A DNA stretch of 64,000 nucleotides from Aphrophora alni (Eukaryota > Arthropoda > Insecta > Hemiptera > Aphrophoridae): NCBI GenBank assembly GCA_963513935.1, contig OY740777.1:15611092-15675091 (forward strand). Direction: 5' to 3'. Each line of letters starts with the position of its first letter. Within the stretch, counting starts at the first letter, position 1. Position numbers and translations under genes: made by a program. Of the stretch, positions 26,266 to 40,200 are shown in pieces. The notes beneath the pieces were generated by a model. The model was not told the DNA's origin, ran no database searches, and worked only from the letters and a program-made list of their open reading frames with translations.

Positions 26266-26774
26266 TTGTTACTATTATTATACAATATTTCAGAAAGAGT
26301 ATTCTTATTCTATTAATATAATCCTATTCAAATCAAGCAGTAGTTGTAAAAGGTATAGCAAATATCAATAAGAGGCTGTGATACATTTTTGTGTAACAAG
26401 TAGCCTAAATTTCTGGCTCTCACTATTTGAGTTCATAGGAGTAAACTGATTGGTAAATTAATTAGTAATATATCTTTGAATAACTCTTGCAGATACATTA
26501 TTTAAGAAATTCCATTAAAAAATATTTCTTTTGATTAAATTTATTAAATTGGACAGTTTTAACCTCCTGTAGGTACCCTATGTTATTAACCTACAAACAG
26601 AATCCTAAAAATATATTTCATAAATAACACATTACACCAAAATAAATTTAAAACGCTCCACTATTTGCAATGAAAAACTAATCTTAAAATCTTCCTAACA
26701 TTAATTTGCATGAGGAAGCAAAATGTTCATTTCTTTGCCGATTATTCATAACGTATCGGAAAAATGTGGTGAAA

Positions 26775-27000
26775 GTTATTTGAAATAATGCGAGAATCTG
26801 AAAACATCCCCAAAAGCATTATCACTGTGGGGTGTTTTAGCCCATAACAAGAAATAACACTTAGGGGTAAATGGTGCGATATATGACGATATCTCATCCA
26901 TCATACACACCTTCCATTGTTGTGTCAACTACCAGCATCACCTGTTATTGTTAGTGTCATGCCTTAGAAGCTAATGGTTTTAAAAAGATTTAGGCTGTTT
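26775..27000 (+). repeat. AAGCATTATCACTG repeat, copy 2
   Basis: Direct partner of 22750-22985. Confidence 0.85.
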
Positions 27001-27269
27001 TATGTACATTACGTTTTCAGTGTTTCTTGTATGTGATGATATAAGCAGAGTAATTTTTTAATGTACGGCAATATTTCGGAAACGTATTCTAAAAATAATA
27101 AAAAGTTAAAAATTGTATATGTGGAATTTCTGAAAAACCATTAACATTGTGAAACTTTAATAGAAAGAAAATATTTTCCTCTTTTAGCGATAAAACTAAA
27201 TGATTTTATTTTTTACCGCTGACCACTTTGCGACAACCACCAAACTGATTTTCGAGGCGATTACTTTAG

Positions 27270-28350
27270 GTCAGTTTTTATTTCGTTTTTGGGATGGGTG
27301 AGCGGGAAAATTTGCACGTTGTTTTTACTATATTAAAGTTTTTATAGTTTCATTAATCTTCCTAATTTGTTGTTATAAAATCGATGTTATTATTTTATTA
27401 CAGTTATAATACATTTTACACTCCACAAGTTTTAAAAGTATATTTACAAAAGGGACATAATAGTCAAAAAACAGTTCAAGAAGTTATCGAATCCATTAAT
27501 TAATTATTGAATCGAAACAGTTTAGACTGATTTTATTCTTTCATAATTTTTGTTACAACTTGTGTTTTGGCACACGAGTATTTGAATACACAATCTGGCA
27601 GCTGATTATTCTCTCTACTTTCCCTGTTAATTAACAGCCCTTCCTCTATAGAGTCAGAGAGAGTTGTACAATTAACGTTTGCAATATTTCAATCACTACA
27701 TGTCCTACCTCGTTATCAATAATTCCATTTTGATCAATCACGTTGCTCTACGCGTTCATTGTGTCAATTAGAAATAATATTGTTTGACTAAATCACAAAG
27801 TCTGACAGATCGGTCTATGAATTGGCGGTTGTGTGTTTAACCATTGGGAAAATATGTATTTGACATGTGGGTTCAGGTAACGCCTGGCGTTTTATTGTAC
27901 TGCCTGGATGTGGTGTGAAATGAAATTATGTAAAGTGCTGGAGTCGAATGTAACAGTGTGATTGCAACATATTTTTTAAAATATTTTTTTATATATTTTT
28001 CTATTCTTTTTATTACATTGAGACAAACAAAACTTTAAAAAGAGTGAAAAAAATAAAGCTAATTTTAACTACAAACTAAACAAAACAAATATGTGACATA
28101 TGACATAATAATACATTACTTAAAGTTAAAATACACAAAAACGAGAAAAAAAAACCAAAATAATATTACTTCTAAATCCCCCCCCCCCCAAATCTTGATA
28201 TAAACAAAAACCAAAATATAAGGAATGAAATATTTTTTAAATATTACTTCATTATGTATTTAATGTATATATTTAGTTTTAATAATTGCTTTGGATTTTG
28301 TCAGGTTTAGGACCAATAAAACTAAACCGTTTTGCATTTAGGTGAACATA
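27270..28350 (+). repeat. TTAACAGCC/AAGTCTGACAG repeat, direct copy 2 (interrupted)
   Basis: Matches copy 1 until about 27,977, then has about 300 bp of unrelated AT-rich sequence with a C12 run (28178-28189), and resumes with GTCAGGTTTAGG near 28,300. Confidence 0.8.
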
Positions 28351-28509
28351 AATATTGTAAATAATATTCATTTAATAAACAGAAAATTCAGAAAAAAAGA
28401 CGCTGTTTTTTGGGTGGGTACAAGTTGAGGCTTTGAGGGTTTCATAAAAAACCGCTTTGCTATGGGAAATGTTTACGTTAAATTTATTTTGACGAAACAG
28501 TTAATAAAA

Positions 28510-28950
28510 CAAATTATTCAGCGCCATCATGTTACTTATCCAGCTCTATAATGCAGTGTAATTCAACACTGTTATATCCAAAAGATCTTTCCTTGTTCTT
28601 GGGAAGAAATATTAAATTGTATTAGTAGATCAAAGGACCTTAATCAAAAGGGTAAGTTTCTTACACTTCCTAAATAACTTCATTGTGTTTATCACAAGTT
28701 TCTTGACGGTGCTACATTTTAGTTGCGTCGTTTAGTGTCTATGTTAAAAGAAATTCAACTCGCTTTGCTCGTGTCATTGTCTCACCCCGGCGGGCCTCGA
28801 AGTTGTACGTATGGGCAAGAGCTTCCACTCGCTACGCTCGTGTCGGTAAATCAGCCCTTTCTGTGTTCGTAACTATACAAATATCACATGTTATTGGAAG
28901 ATCAGGATTGGAAATTAAATTTTCTACAATAACTTCCCTATTTGTCATCG
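28510..28950 (+). repeat. CTCGCTACGCTCG repeat, copy 2
   Basis: Landmarks: ATATTAAATTGTATTAGTAG, AACTCGCTTTGCTCG, CACTCGCTACGCTCGTGTCG, TTGGAAGATCAGG. Best-preserved core motif. Confidence 0.75.
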
Positions 28951-30845
28951 GAGAGAGGAGGAGTTCATGCCATTGTATACTGAATCAATATTTTCACATT
29001 TCTATCTAATTTAATGCATTATAGAAGTTAAATAACACGTGATGTTACTAATAAACTGTTTAAAATACCACATTTTGATATTTTCAGGTCAATTTTTTTG
29101 AATTTCAGTAAGGAGCAATCTATTGTCCCACCAAATTTAATAATCATATCTTAACATTGACTGTTATTATTTTTACGTACTGACGACAGACGGTTTCCTG
29201 AGGGCAATGCATCGTGAAACTTACCTTTAACAAAAATGGCGTCAAAATATTTTGTAATTACAAAACCCAGCCCATACTTCGTTTAATGGATAAGCAATAG
29301 AATAGCAGATTTAATAATAACACACATCAGTGATCATTGTACCGCCGGATTCAATGAGCAGGAATGTGCCTTTGATTAAATGCTTCTGTTTTATGTTGGA
29401 GATATTTAGTAAAAAAATGGAAACCAAAAAGGCACTAAAGATAAAATACATTATAAACTGATTTAAAAAAAATATATGAAGTACTGAATAAATATACTTG
29501 GGGGGGGGGGGAAACGGGAGAGTAAAATTGAGTACTGTATTGTTGTAGAAGCGTTTGGGTCTTTGATGTAGTGAAGAGAAGGGATATCCTGCTTTGAATT
29601 TAATATAATTTAAGTATAATTGTTTATCAGTCGAATAGGGTAGGGAATTTAATTTATAATTCGTTTATCAAAAACGACAAACTTACTTCAGGAATGTCTT
29701 TTGTATCCGGACAATGAGCAGTTGTACAAAGTGTTGGAATGCGTTCCAGGAATGTACAAAAGATATATTTAAAGCTGATCAATTTTAACTTAAATTCCCA
29801 TGTTTCTAACATCAATTTTCTTCTTGTTTCAATTCTCAAAACCTCTCGGCCATCATCAGCTTAAATTAAGAATACTCTTACTTTATTAATAAATAAATCA
29901 TCACATCAAATACTCTAACGTCGGGATTGTTAGAGAATAGGAGAGATAAGAGAGAAATATCACTCAAGACTAATGTGTAGATCCAGCTGGAGTCTCTCAG
30001 GATTGCCCTGGTACTAACTATACTTGAAACCCTATGGTGTTTTAAAATTAAATATCATCATACACATATTTTAAAAGGATATATTTTATGCAATAAGTTT
30101 ATATATTATAAAAGATATGGTTTATAAATAAATATATTTTATTGCACCTTACTATTTAGAAAGTTTTAAAATGCGTTTAGCCCACGCCCCTCCTCTCGCG
30201 TCTCTAGAAATCGAGTAGAGGCACAGTACTAGGTTAGTTACAGTTTAATTATTCATATTAAGCAACAATGAAGATGGCGACATTGAAGTTGAATCGCGTT
30301 TGAGATAATAAATATATTATTTACGAGAAATTTTATTTAAATTTTAAAAATACATTTTATTTAAATATTGTAATTTACTGTCTTTAGAGACTCATTTATA
30401 AGAAATGTCTTAGAAATATAAGACTTCAATGTTAATTCACCCAGTTATAACCCTTAACAAAAAATATAAAAGTTTGTAAAATAATAATTTGTCCAACCAC
30501 ATTATTTTAAAGGGCTCAAATTTTGTATAAACCATTACAAAATGGCTGCTTTATGTATAGGATTGAAGCGTTCAACAATAATTAATTTTATTCGTGAAGT
30601 TAATTTATGTTTTAACTACTACGTTACATGCATGTTTTTACAAATCATATGACTGGCGTTAATGTATGCCTATTTCGATTTATTTTGTATTGCTGTAAAT
30701 ATATAAATGTATGTTATTGTATTTTATATTAACAATACAAAACATTCAAACCACTACCACAGGTTTGGTACAATAACACACACACACACACACAAATAAA
30801 ATAAAATATATATTTGCATTATGTTATTATAGTCCCTGATGTACT
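28951..30845. other. Intergenic DNA
   Basis: G12 run at 29500-29511, an inverted GGATCTACAC-type fragment near 29,930-30,040 and a decayed GAAACG-type core near 30,268-30,295. (CA)n of about 18 bp at 30,777. No gene. Confidence 0.45.
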
Positions 30846-30872
30846 TTTCGGTAACCAAGTTACCATCATCGG
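30846..30872 (-). ncRNA. Hammerhead-like hairpin core
   Basis: Minus strand: CCGATGA, one T, GGTAAC, a 3-nt loop, GTTACC, GAAA. The 6-bp stem is perfect. Structure was read directly; no evidence of expression or cleavage. Confidence 0.4.
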
Positions 30873-30989
30873 AGGGATCTGAAATAATACTGACTTTTAC
30901 AATTGTAAATTTTATAACCTAACTTATTTTATAGTGTGTATGAAAAGCTATTTAATTAAGGCATTCTACCAAGTAGAAAGAAAAGGGAA

Positions 30990-31975
<986 letters not shown>

Positions 31976-32421
31976 TATCTTACTTCTAGTAGCAAGCCAG
32001 AGCTAACTAACTAGCTGATTGTAACCTGCTATCATGTAATATTTGGTTAGATCTCTTTCATATTTCCTATCAGGTCTCACTTAAGCAACTCTTGTTTTAA
32101 TCCTGTTAGGGGTCTTTATTTTATGTTCTTTCCATCCTTTTCTATGTACGAGCTAGATAAAGCTAGAGATTTTTAAATTTTAACAACATAAAACCAATTA
32201 ATGTAGTGAACAATAGCATGTATTTACGTGAATGAAATTGAAGTTTTGTGTATTTAATAAATTTCATAAAGAATCGTTTTACTATCAAAAATGTTCAACT
32301 TTAGTTTATTTTGGCAGAAAGAATTAATAAAAATAAAATAGCGATTGATTAATAACATATATCACAGGATTTCATCGGAGAAATTGTATCTATGATACAA
32401 CAACACGTATAGTAAAGCCGT

Positions 32422-32580
32422 CTATCTGTGCGCGCAGGCTGGTGGTTGGGTTGAAAGGCGAGAGGGGGTGCGGGGGCTCTTTTCTAAAAACATAGGGTTT
32501 TCAGTCGAAACCTTCGTTGCCGGTGATAGATTTATAGACCCTTCACTTTCACCGTCCATCTGCTGGGCTACCTGACCCAT
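32422..32580 (-). CDS. Unidentified 52-residue GC-richer open frame
   Basis: ATG at 32580 sits in a good insect start context (AACAAATGG). The frame runs 52 codons to TAG, starting MGQVAQQMDGESEG and ending LSTQPPACAHR. Composition is Ser/Pro/Thr-rich with no membrane segment or recognisable motif. The stretch 32,415-32,580 is clearly less A+T-rich than its surroundings, which is why it stands out. It lies just outside the left arm of the fold-back element at 32,596. It may be a captured exon, a short peptide gene or a transposon relic. Function unknown. Confidence 0.22.
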   Translation of the reverse strand: MGQVAQQMDGESEGSINLSPATKVSTENPMFLEKSPRTPSRLSTQPPACAHR

Positions 32581-32595
32581 TTGTTTTGTTACATC

Positions 32596-33549
32596 TTAAA
32601 CCTAGATTACTACTCTTAGTTCATTGTTACGTGATCACTATTCATTCATAAATTTTACTAATTCTGTTTTTATTTTTATTATTATTTTTTAAACTTTACT
32701 TTACTGTTGACTATTTTTTATATTAAATCCTTTATTGGAGAGTGAATCTGAAACGGATTCCAGCGGTGATGACTCAGAAGATGGAATGAGTGGAGTTGAG
32801 GAGCTTGAGTAATTGTAATAAGAGTAAGTTTATCATAACACATATTATTTAATTCTTGACTAACGTGTTTCGTTTTAATTTATATTGTTGTAACCAACAT
32901 GCATTTTTCATATTGGACTCTAATGTTTATTTTAATTGTTAAAACAAAGTCTATTAACATAACTTACATTTATTTATAAATATATTTAATTCTTGACTAT
33001 ATTGTTTTTATATTGTTACTTTTTAGTGTTGTAAATACTTTATTGTGTAAATAGTGATTTTAGAGTTCAAAGTGTTTGATTTAGCTACTAAGTGTATATT
33101 ATTCACTGCAAGGAATGAGATTCTCAGTGAAGACATGACTCTAATTTTGGCATTTTTGGCATTCTACGTAATGAACTTATTGTAAATCATTTTTCTATTT
33201 TTATATAAATTAAACACTTATAAATGATGTATTTTATAAATATCCGATTAATTTTTCCAATAAAATAATATTTATATTTTTTTTTTGATTTTTTCCAAGA
33301 ATTATTATTTTTTTAAAACGTAGTTGTAGTGGTATTAAAAGACATATTTTACAGTTAAAATATGTAGGAGTTTATTGTTAAATATTTTTAAAAAACACTT
33401 AAAAACAATAAAGGATTTAATATAAAAAAAATAGTCAACACTAAAGTAAAGTTTAAAAAAACAATAAAAACAAAAACAGAAAGTAGTAAAATTTTACGAA
33501 TGAATAGTGATCACGTAACAATGAACTAAGAGTAGTAATCTAGGGTTAA
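32596..33549. mobile_element. Fold-back element with ~143-bp inverted arms
   Basis: 32596-32737 is the near-perfect inverted copy of 33406-33549, both containing TTACGTGATCACTATTCATTC-like sequence next to AGTAGTAATCTAG. The ~670-bp spacer holds the acidic fragment at 32,738-32,812 and a block (about 32,852-33,000) repeated directly outside the right arm at about 33,550-33,740. Few arm differences imply a young or gene-converted element. No target-site duplication was recognised. Confidence 0.75.
32711..32812 (+). pseudogene. Acidic coding-like fragment inside a fold-back element
   Basis: A frame from after a TGA at 32710 to TAA at 32812 contains ESESETDSSGDDSEDG followed by MSGVEELE. Acidic Ser/Asp/Glu stretches like this are common at the N-terminus of DNA-transposon proteins such as piggyBac types, and also in nuclear host proteins, so family assignment is only a suggestion. 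It begins where the left inverted arm ends (32,737). It has no convincing start codon and is probably a remnant or captured exon. Confidence 0.3.
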
Positions 33550-33984
33550 TTCTTGACTACGTGTTACGTTTTAATTTAGATTGTTGTAGCCACACCTGAA
33601 TATTTCTTATTTAAATGTATGTTTATTTTAATTGTTAAAAAACAAAGTCTATTACCATAACTTACATTTATTTACAAATACATTTAATTCTTGAATAACG
33701 TGTGTCGTTTTAATTTAGGTTGTTGTCACACATACAATTTTTTGATAGTACATATCCATTTAAATATTTTATAATTATAATTTGTATTTATATTTATCAT
33801 AATGAAAGACATGCTAATATGTTTTGGTACATTTAATATTTCATAATACTGTAAAACATAGTCTAATACATATTTACATTGCCTTTATAAACATCCCTTT
33901 TAGTATGGCATAATAACACAGCACAAAATTAGTGTCGGGTCGGTATTTTACTTCTTACACAGGCTTCTAGTTTCATGTTTCTTT

Positions 33985-34095
33985 AGTTTTAAGTTTCACT
34001 TGATAGCGGGAATAATTTCTTATTCCCGAAACGTCGTGTTTTGAATTTTTAACACACAAATGATGGCAAATGTCCGAAAAATGTATAGTAATAAA
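33985..34095 (+). mobile_element. Single arm of the CAAATGTCCGA element
   Basis: Contains CCCGAAACGTCGTG and GATGGCAAATGTCCGAA but no opposing arm. GGGAAT..ATTCCC forms a 6-bp stem directly before GAAA. Confidence 0.6.
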
Positions 34096-34289
34096 ATTGA
34101 ACTTCCATCATTAACAAATAACTTCAAACTATTGTATATAATTACACTTAACCTAATTTTACAATTTAACTTTGAATTCTATGATTCTTCCAATTGCTTC
34201 TAACACCATTTTACGTTTAACTATAAACATCATCACACACTTAAAATTTGTGCAGTTCAATTTATATTTTTTAAACGGAAACCCCTCTA

Positions 34290-34690
34290 ACCTCTTTCGC
34301 CTCCCTGTTAATTAACAACCCTTTCTCGCATGAGTCAGAGAGACTTGTGTAATTATCTGCTGCCTCGACACGTGTGCAATATTTAGCTCTCTAGTTATCT
34401 TCAATTCCATTTGATTGTTAAACTTATTTTACATGCATCGCGTATTTACGGGGTTCATTTTGTCAAGTGTAAATAATATCACAGGTTTAAATGATATTGT
34501 ATTTGACTAAATCACAAAGTCTGATAGATCGGTAAGGGTTTGAAGAGTAATAATTAAATTGCGGTTGTGTGTTTGTCCATTGAGAAAAAATGTATTTGAC
34601 GTGCTGGGTCAGTAACGCTTATTGTTTTATTGTTCTCCCTGGATGTGCATTGAAATGAAATGATTTAAACTGTTTAATTTAAATATATGA
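34290..34690 (+). repeat. TTAACAGCC/AAGTCTGACAG repeat, direct copy 4 (partial)
   Basis: Starts at GTTAATTAACAACC and runs to CCCTGGATGTGCATTGAAATG. The upstream third of the unit is missing. Confidence 0.8.
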
Positions 34691-37124
34691 GTGTTTATAT
34701 TACGTTTTTATACACATTGAAACAGAAATGGATCTGAGAAAAAACGGTGGGACGTCGCGTCATTAGAAATTATTATAAAATAATCAGCTGCTTAAAGACT
34801 TAATGAAATCTACCTTACGATTCTAATTATAAAATATTTATCTATCTTCTGTTAGGTTTTAGCTCAAAAACCGTTGATCCAATCTTCATGCTTAGCTTTA
34901 GCAATTATGTTTTGTTATGTTTTACGTTTCCTTTCCGGTTTGAATATTACTATTCCATAGTACGTATATATTTGCTTAATAATCAAGGGGTAACAATAAT
35001 AATAATAAAAGATATTGTATTAAGTTTATTTTAAAAGGTGTTTTTAATTTTTAATATTAGGTAACTAAGTGAGATAAATTTTAATGTAACGGCAGATATT
35101 TCTTGTTGAAACTCCAGATTCAAGGATAAAATAAAGCAATAAAGCTTAAGTGAGATAATATAATTTATCTGTTATAGAGTAATTTATTGTTTATTATTAC
35201 TTTATCTCTGGAGAAACAATAGAATAAAATAAATATTAAATAAGTTTAAAAAACTAATCAAATCTTACAAATAACGAAAACACAATTATATTAAATCTTT
35301 CATATTTGAACACACTACGAGTGTGTGCATATAGCTTATAACTTCGAAAAATATTTTTTTAATATTTTCAATTTGTGTAACAATAGTGTTTACAATGAGG
35401 ATAGGATCTAATAATGAGAGTTATTTACTGTTGATACCTGTAAATAGATAATTAAGGTGTGTTGCCAGAGTGAATTAAGACACTATTAAATGCATTAAAA
35501 ATAAAAATGAAGGATACTCATGTATTCAATTTTAGTTATACATTCAATTAAAATTTTAAACTTGTCAATTTTCCTCTAATGAATCTATTAAATAAATTTT
35601 AATAATCTGTTTAAACAATTATAAAATTAATTTTATTGTTTAAATGACCTTTAGAAGTCATTCGTTATATGGATAAAAATAACCTAATCACAATTTAATT
35701 AATAAGAGATAATATTTTAAATAAACTAATTAAAGATTGGCATTTCATGAACAAAGAGATTGTTCATTTATTTTATTCTAATTTGTCCTCTTAGGTTGAT
35801 AAAAAGTAATAATATAGTAACAAAATTAAAGATGTTTTTAAACGATTATTATTCTATGAAATGTTTTTTTTTACAACTAGATGTAATACTTACGGTAAAA
35901 AGGTACCCTATCAGAATTCAAAAAATAAGAGTGCAGCCTAATATTTAAGCATCTTACACAAACACACACACAAAAGTTGCGTAACCTTTCTTTGATATTT
36001 GATACTTTACACAACTACTGCTTTATTAGATTGTACTAGAATAGGAATATTACTGTTCAAATAATGTTTCAAACGTATTTCTATTGTATGTGTTCAAACT
36101 CGTCATTGGCTGAAATTCTCTGATCAAGAGTTGGTTCAGATCTTACTCAGAACAAAGGTTTATTCTATCCAGTTCGGTCCTTTCCAACCAGTGTTTTGGA
36201 GAAACTGTGGTTGACTTGAGTGGAATTAATGTGATTAGTCAGTATCCAGCGCACACAACACACCAATTTTACTTATTATAACGATGCATTAGGCAATTGT
36301 CATTGTTATGATTAGAATAATCCATTTAATTCATTTATATTTAAAGTTCATAAATTATACCAATAGCCTTGTATGCATAAAGCATTCTATGATTTAAATC
36401 TTAGATTATTTTATCCTAAGACTTAGAGGATAAAGCTTATTAGGAATCTTGGTACCAGCTACTCCAACAAATAGCATGAGCAGTACGTAAACACTCCTTA
36501 TTCAAGAGAAATTTGTTTGAAGTAGCTATTTTGCTATTTCCAAAAATCTGTCAACGCAGTTTCGGAGCTTGAAACAATCAGAAAACCAAATTGGAGGACC
36601 TGTACAATAAAAACCCGGATAACCCAAGTTATAAAATATAAGTTGTAAGATATTTTTAGAGCTGTACAAGACACCACGACCAAATATTTATATGTCAACT
36701 TATTTGGATCTAAAACTAGTTATTTACGCTGGAAGTTCGAAATATTTGTAATACACACAAAACAAAAATGTTTTTGTGATATTTCATTCTTGAAAAACAA
36801 TCACCATTTCACAATGAGAAGACGAAGAAATATATCCCCATCTTCAATAAAAAAAGTATAGATATCTAGTAGTTCTTGAGATATTTAAAATATAGTTAAC
36901 ATTGAGTTTAATTGGTGATGGAACTGCCATTAAACAAGTTATTCTATACTAAGTACTCTTTGTATAACCACTTGATCTAACAATACAATTTAGCATTTCT
37001 TACAAGCCAAAAGAAACCAACATTTGGTCATTATATTTAGAGAATACCTTTGTATACAATTGCTGTGTATACACCATGATGAAATAGAGTAGCACAGGTA
37101 TCATTAAGAAAATAAATAATAAAC
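34691..37124. other. Intergenic DNA 3' of Mlc1
   Basis: Only the SINE-like fragment at 36,115-36,200 was recognised. Otherwise AT-rich with short random frames. Confidence 0.5.
36115..36200 (+). mobile_element. Fragment of the same SINE-like element
   Basis: Shares TCTCTGATCAAGAGT, AAGGTTTATTCT and CAGTTCGGTCCTTTCCAAC with the minus-strand copy at 26,100-26,265. The box A half is not recognisable here. Confidence 0.5.
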
Positions 37125-37231
37125 TCATTAATTTTAAAAATATACTTTATTCATGGTTGTAAAATTATTATAAATTTACAGCAATAAATAAACTGTATTT
37201 CCAAACCTCTTCCACTTTAAGTAATTGATGT
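37125..37231 (-). terminator. Mlc1: Mlc1 3' UTR and poly(A) signal
   Basis: About 85 nt beyond the stop codon, the minus strand has AATAAA at 37146-37151, followed by T-rich sequence. The predicted cleavage site is near 37,120-37,130, giving a 3' UTR of roughly 105 nt. Confidence 0.7.
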
Positions 37232-37287
37232 TTATTCTGGTTTGATGTTCTTTGGAACTGGTTTTTCACACATCCTCGCTAAAAACG
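37232..37287 (-). CDS. Mlc1: Mlc1 terminal coding exon 6
   Basis: Acceptor ..ATTTTGTTTCAG, then [18 protein letters not shown] and TAA. The first Pro codon is split across the intron. FLARMC matches one of the two alternative C-termini known for insect Mlc1. I looked for the other type of terminal exon between 37,300 and 38,990 and did not find a convincing one. Confidence 0.93.
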
Positions 37288-40200
37288 CTGAAACAAAATA
37301 AATTTTGTTTGGTAAGCAAATAAATTTGTAAAAATGAAAATGTTAGTACTCTTACTGATAAAATTTTCCATTTTAATTTTCCAAAGCTCCTTTACTTTTT
37401 ACTTCTTTATTTATAAATCCCAATAGATTAAACAAATATTGTTATTCTAGTGCATAAATACTTTCTCATTGGAGTAATTGATCTCTTTTAATGCAGTACA
37501 CATTCTACAATATTAACCAAAGTTAAATTACAAACCTAATTGTCAAACTCTTAGAATCTATGAATGTTTTTTTAATCGCCTATCCCCCAACACATTATAA
37601 AATTTCAATCAAAGAGAAATTAATAATAAATGGTTAATTAATTAACTTATTTCTCACCGTCAAGCAGTCTTAATATATCCTGTCGGATTACTGGTTTCGG
37701 CGGTTCATACCACCATCATCATACATAGTCTACCCCCCAAAAAGCAACATGCGTTTTAAAAGAGTCTTCATGTAAAATATTGATTTTAATTTTTGAAATG
37801 TTTGTTATTATCGTCATACAGTGTAGTCTACATGTTTTCAAGTGATTGTGTATGTTTAGTGTTTTGTGTAGTTTTAACGACGTGTTCCTCAACAGTGGAA
37901 TGAATACACCTTTTGAGGTCGATCTGATGATGGTGGAATGAACCACCGAAACTGGTAATCCGACCGGATATATTTAGAGTGCTTAAAGGTGAGAAATAAA
38001 GTAATTAATTACCCATTTATTATAATATTGCATTCTTGGAAGCTAATAACAATATCTTTAAAATTCTATGTAAACCAAAGTCAAGCAATAGTGATAAAAA
38101 ACTTCGGGTTCTCAAAAAGGATATGTAAAAATTAATTCATTACGAATGGTCAATTTTGAAAAGAAAATTGTACAATTTTTTTCTTCAATTTATCGAATCA
38201 TAAAATATAATAAAAGGGCTGTTCAAAAAAAAAAAAAAAAATACTATTATTAAATCTTAGGAGTAACGGAAATATAAATCTGTTAATTTTGTGTTAAAAT
38301 ACGTATAGTTCATAAATGTAATAATTTTTTTAACGGTTTTTAAATTTTTTTTATGTCAATGTGTATTGTATATGTTAAGTGTCAATCATCTTTAAAATAC
38401 ATTTTTAATCAAAAGATTTAACGGTGTTTAAATTAATTTCTCGATTTTTTTATATGTTTGAAAAGTTGTTTTAATCCAATTTCATGACAAAATCTATACA
38501 TGACTGTTTCTTTGAAGCCAATGATCTGATAATGACATTAAACACTGTTGAAAACTGTAATCCTTGTTAGATGAATAAGGATTATTGACGAAGTAATTTG
38601 TTAATACAAGTATGAAGGATACACGTGTATTCAAATAAGGATATATAGTCAGTAATAAATATTTGTGGAATTAAAACTTTTCAATTTTTCTCTAATTAAT
38701 ATGTTAAACACATTTTAATAACGTGTTTAATCATTTATCGATTTTAGTGTTTAAATTACCTTTATAGATTATTATTTTTATCGACACAAATTACCCATTC
38801 ACAACTTAATTAATAAGAGATAATATTTTAATAATCTAATTAAATCTTTACATTACATGAAAAGATTGTTGATTTATTTTATTTAATAATAATAATCAAA
38901 TTCGAAATCTGATAGAAGTAATTTAAAGGTTTCTGAATTTTTATTTTGTATATTGATATACACAATAAATAATATGTCCTGTATATCTACAATTCAACTG
39001 TATCAACTATACTTACAGACATAGGTAATGTATCAACTATACTTGCAGGTATAGGAATTGAATCAACTTTACTCACACGTATAGGGAATGTATCAACTTT
39101 ACTCACACATATAGGGAGTGTATCAACTTTACTCACACATATAGGGAGTGTATCAACTTTACTCACACATATAGGGAATGTATCAACTATACTCACAGAT
39201 ATATGGAATATATCAACTTTACTCACACATATAGGAAATGTATCAACTATACTCACACATAAAGGGAATGTATAAACTATACTCACAGATATATGGAATA
39301 TATCAACTTTACTCACACATATAGAGAATGTATCTACTATACTCACACATATAGGGAATGTATCAACTATACTCACGGACATAAGGAATGTTTCCGTCAT
39401 CATCTTCTTCATCCATGCAGTCTCTGCATACTTCGTCGCATTCTGCGTCTGATAATTTCTCTCCTGGGAAAACCAATATTTGTTAACATAATATAACACT
39501 TTATGAAAAACATTAATTAAAATGTCATGATACAGTTTCACGTGCATTGTTTTTGCATCGGTATTATACAAACTTTCTCACCATACTATTCCCAAAATCA
39601 TCAAAAACGAAACAAAACTAATCATGGTCAAAAATATCATTTCCTATAAAAAAAGTGAAAATGTACACCATCTATGGAAGAAACTCTCTATATTTATACA
39701 AAGATTTTAGCTTACTATGCTTGTATTATAAACACGTCCTAAAATAATTCGTGTTCGGTTAAAATCAAGCTTTTAATGGCGTCAGAAAAGGTTCATATTG
39801 TTTTTTTTTGCCAATTATTCCCAAACATTAATATTTTTTAGTTTTCCCAGGTAACCAGTGACTATGTTATCACCCCATGTACAATTTTTAGGAACTCTTA
39901 GTGTAATTAGTACTTCATTCATTTATCAACATGGCTAACTTCTAAAAACTACAATTTACCTAGATTACAAAGGTAGTGGCAAAGCTCAGCAGCAGGCATG
40001 TAACCATTCTCTAATTTGTCGTAAAGTTTCAAACATTCAATAAAGTCCTCATAGACTCCTTGGTCCTTATCCTTCTTGGCGTCACTGTAGATAGGGAGGA
40101 ACTCGTCGAAAGTGATCTGCTTCTCTCCTGAAATGAACAAATATTACTTTTCAATGACGACTTTGCTGTATACTTGTTACTGGAGGAACAGTATAACACC

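Noticed and set aside
26139..26321. tRNA gene on the minus strand
   Set aside because: Only box A is good; no intact cloverleaf or box B, and the body recurs elsewhere, so a SINE is more likely.
38987..39571. 194-codon minus-strand frame with 10-residue repeats
   Set aside because: It is out of frame with Mlc1 exon 5 and arises from the 30-bp array, whose length is divisible by three.
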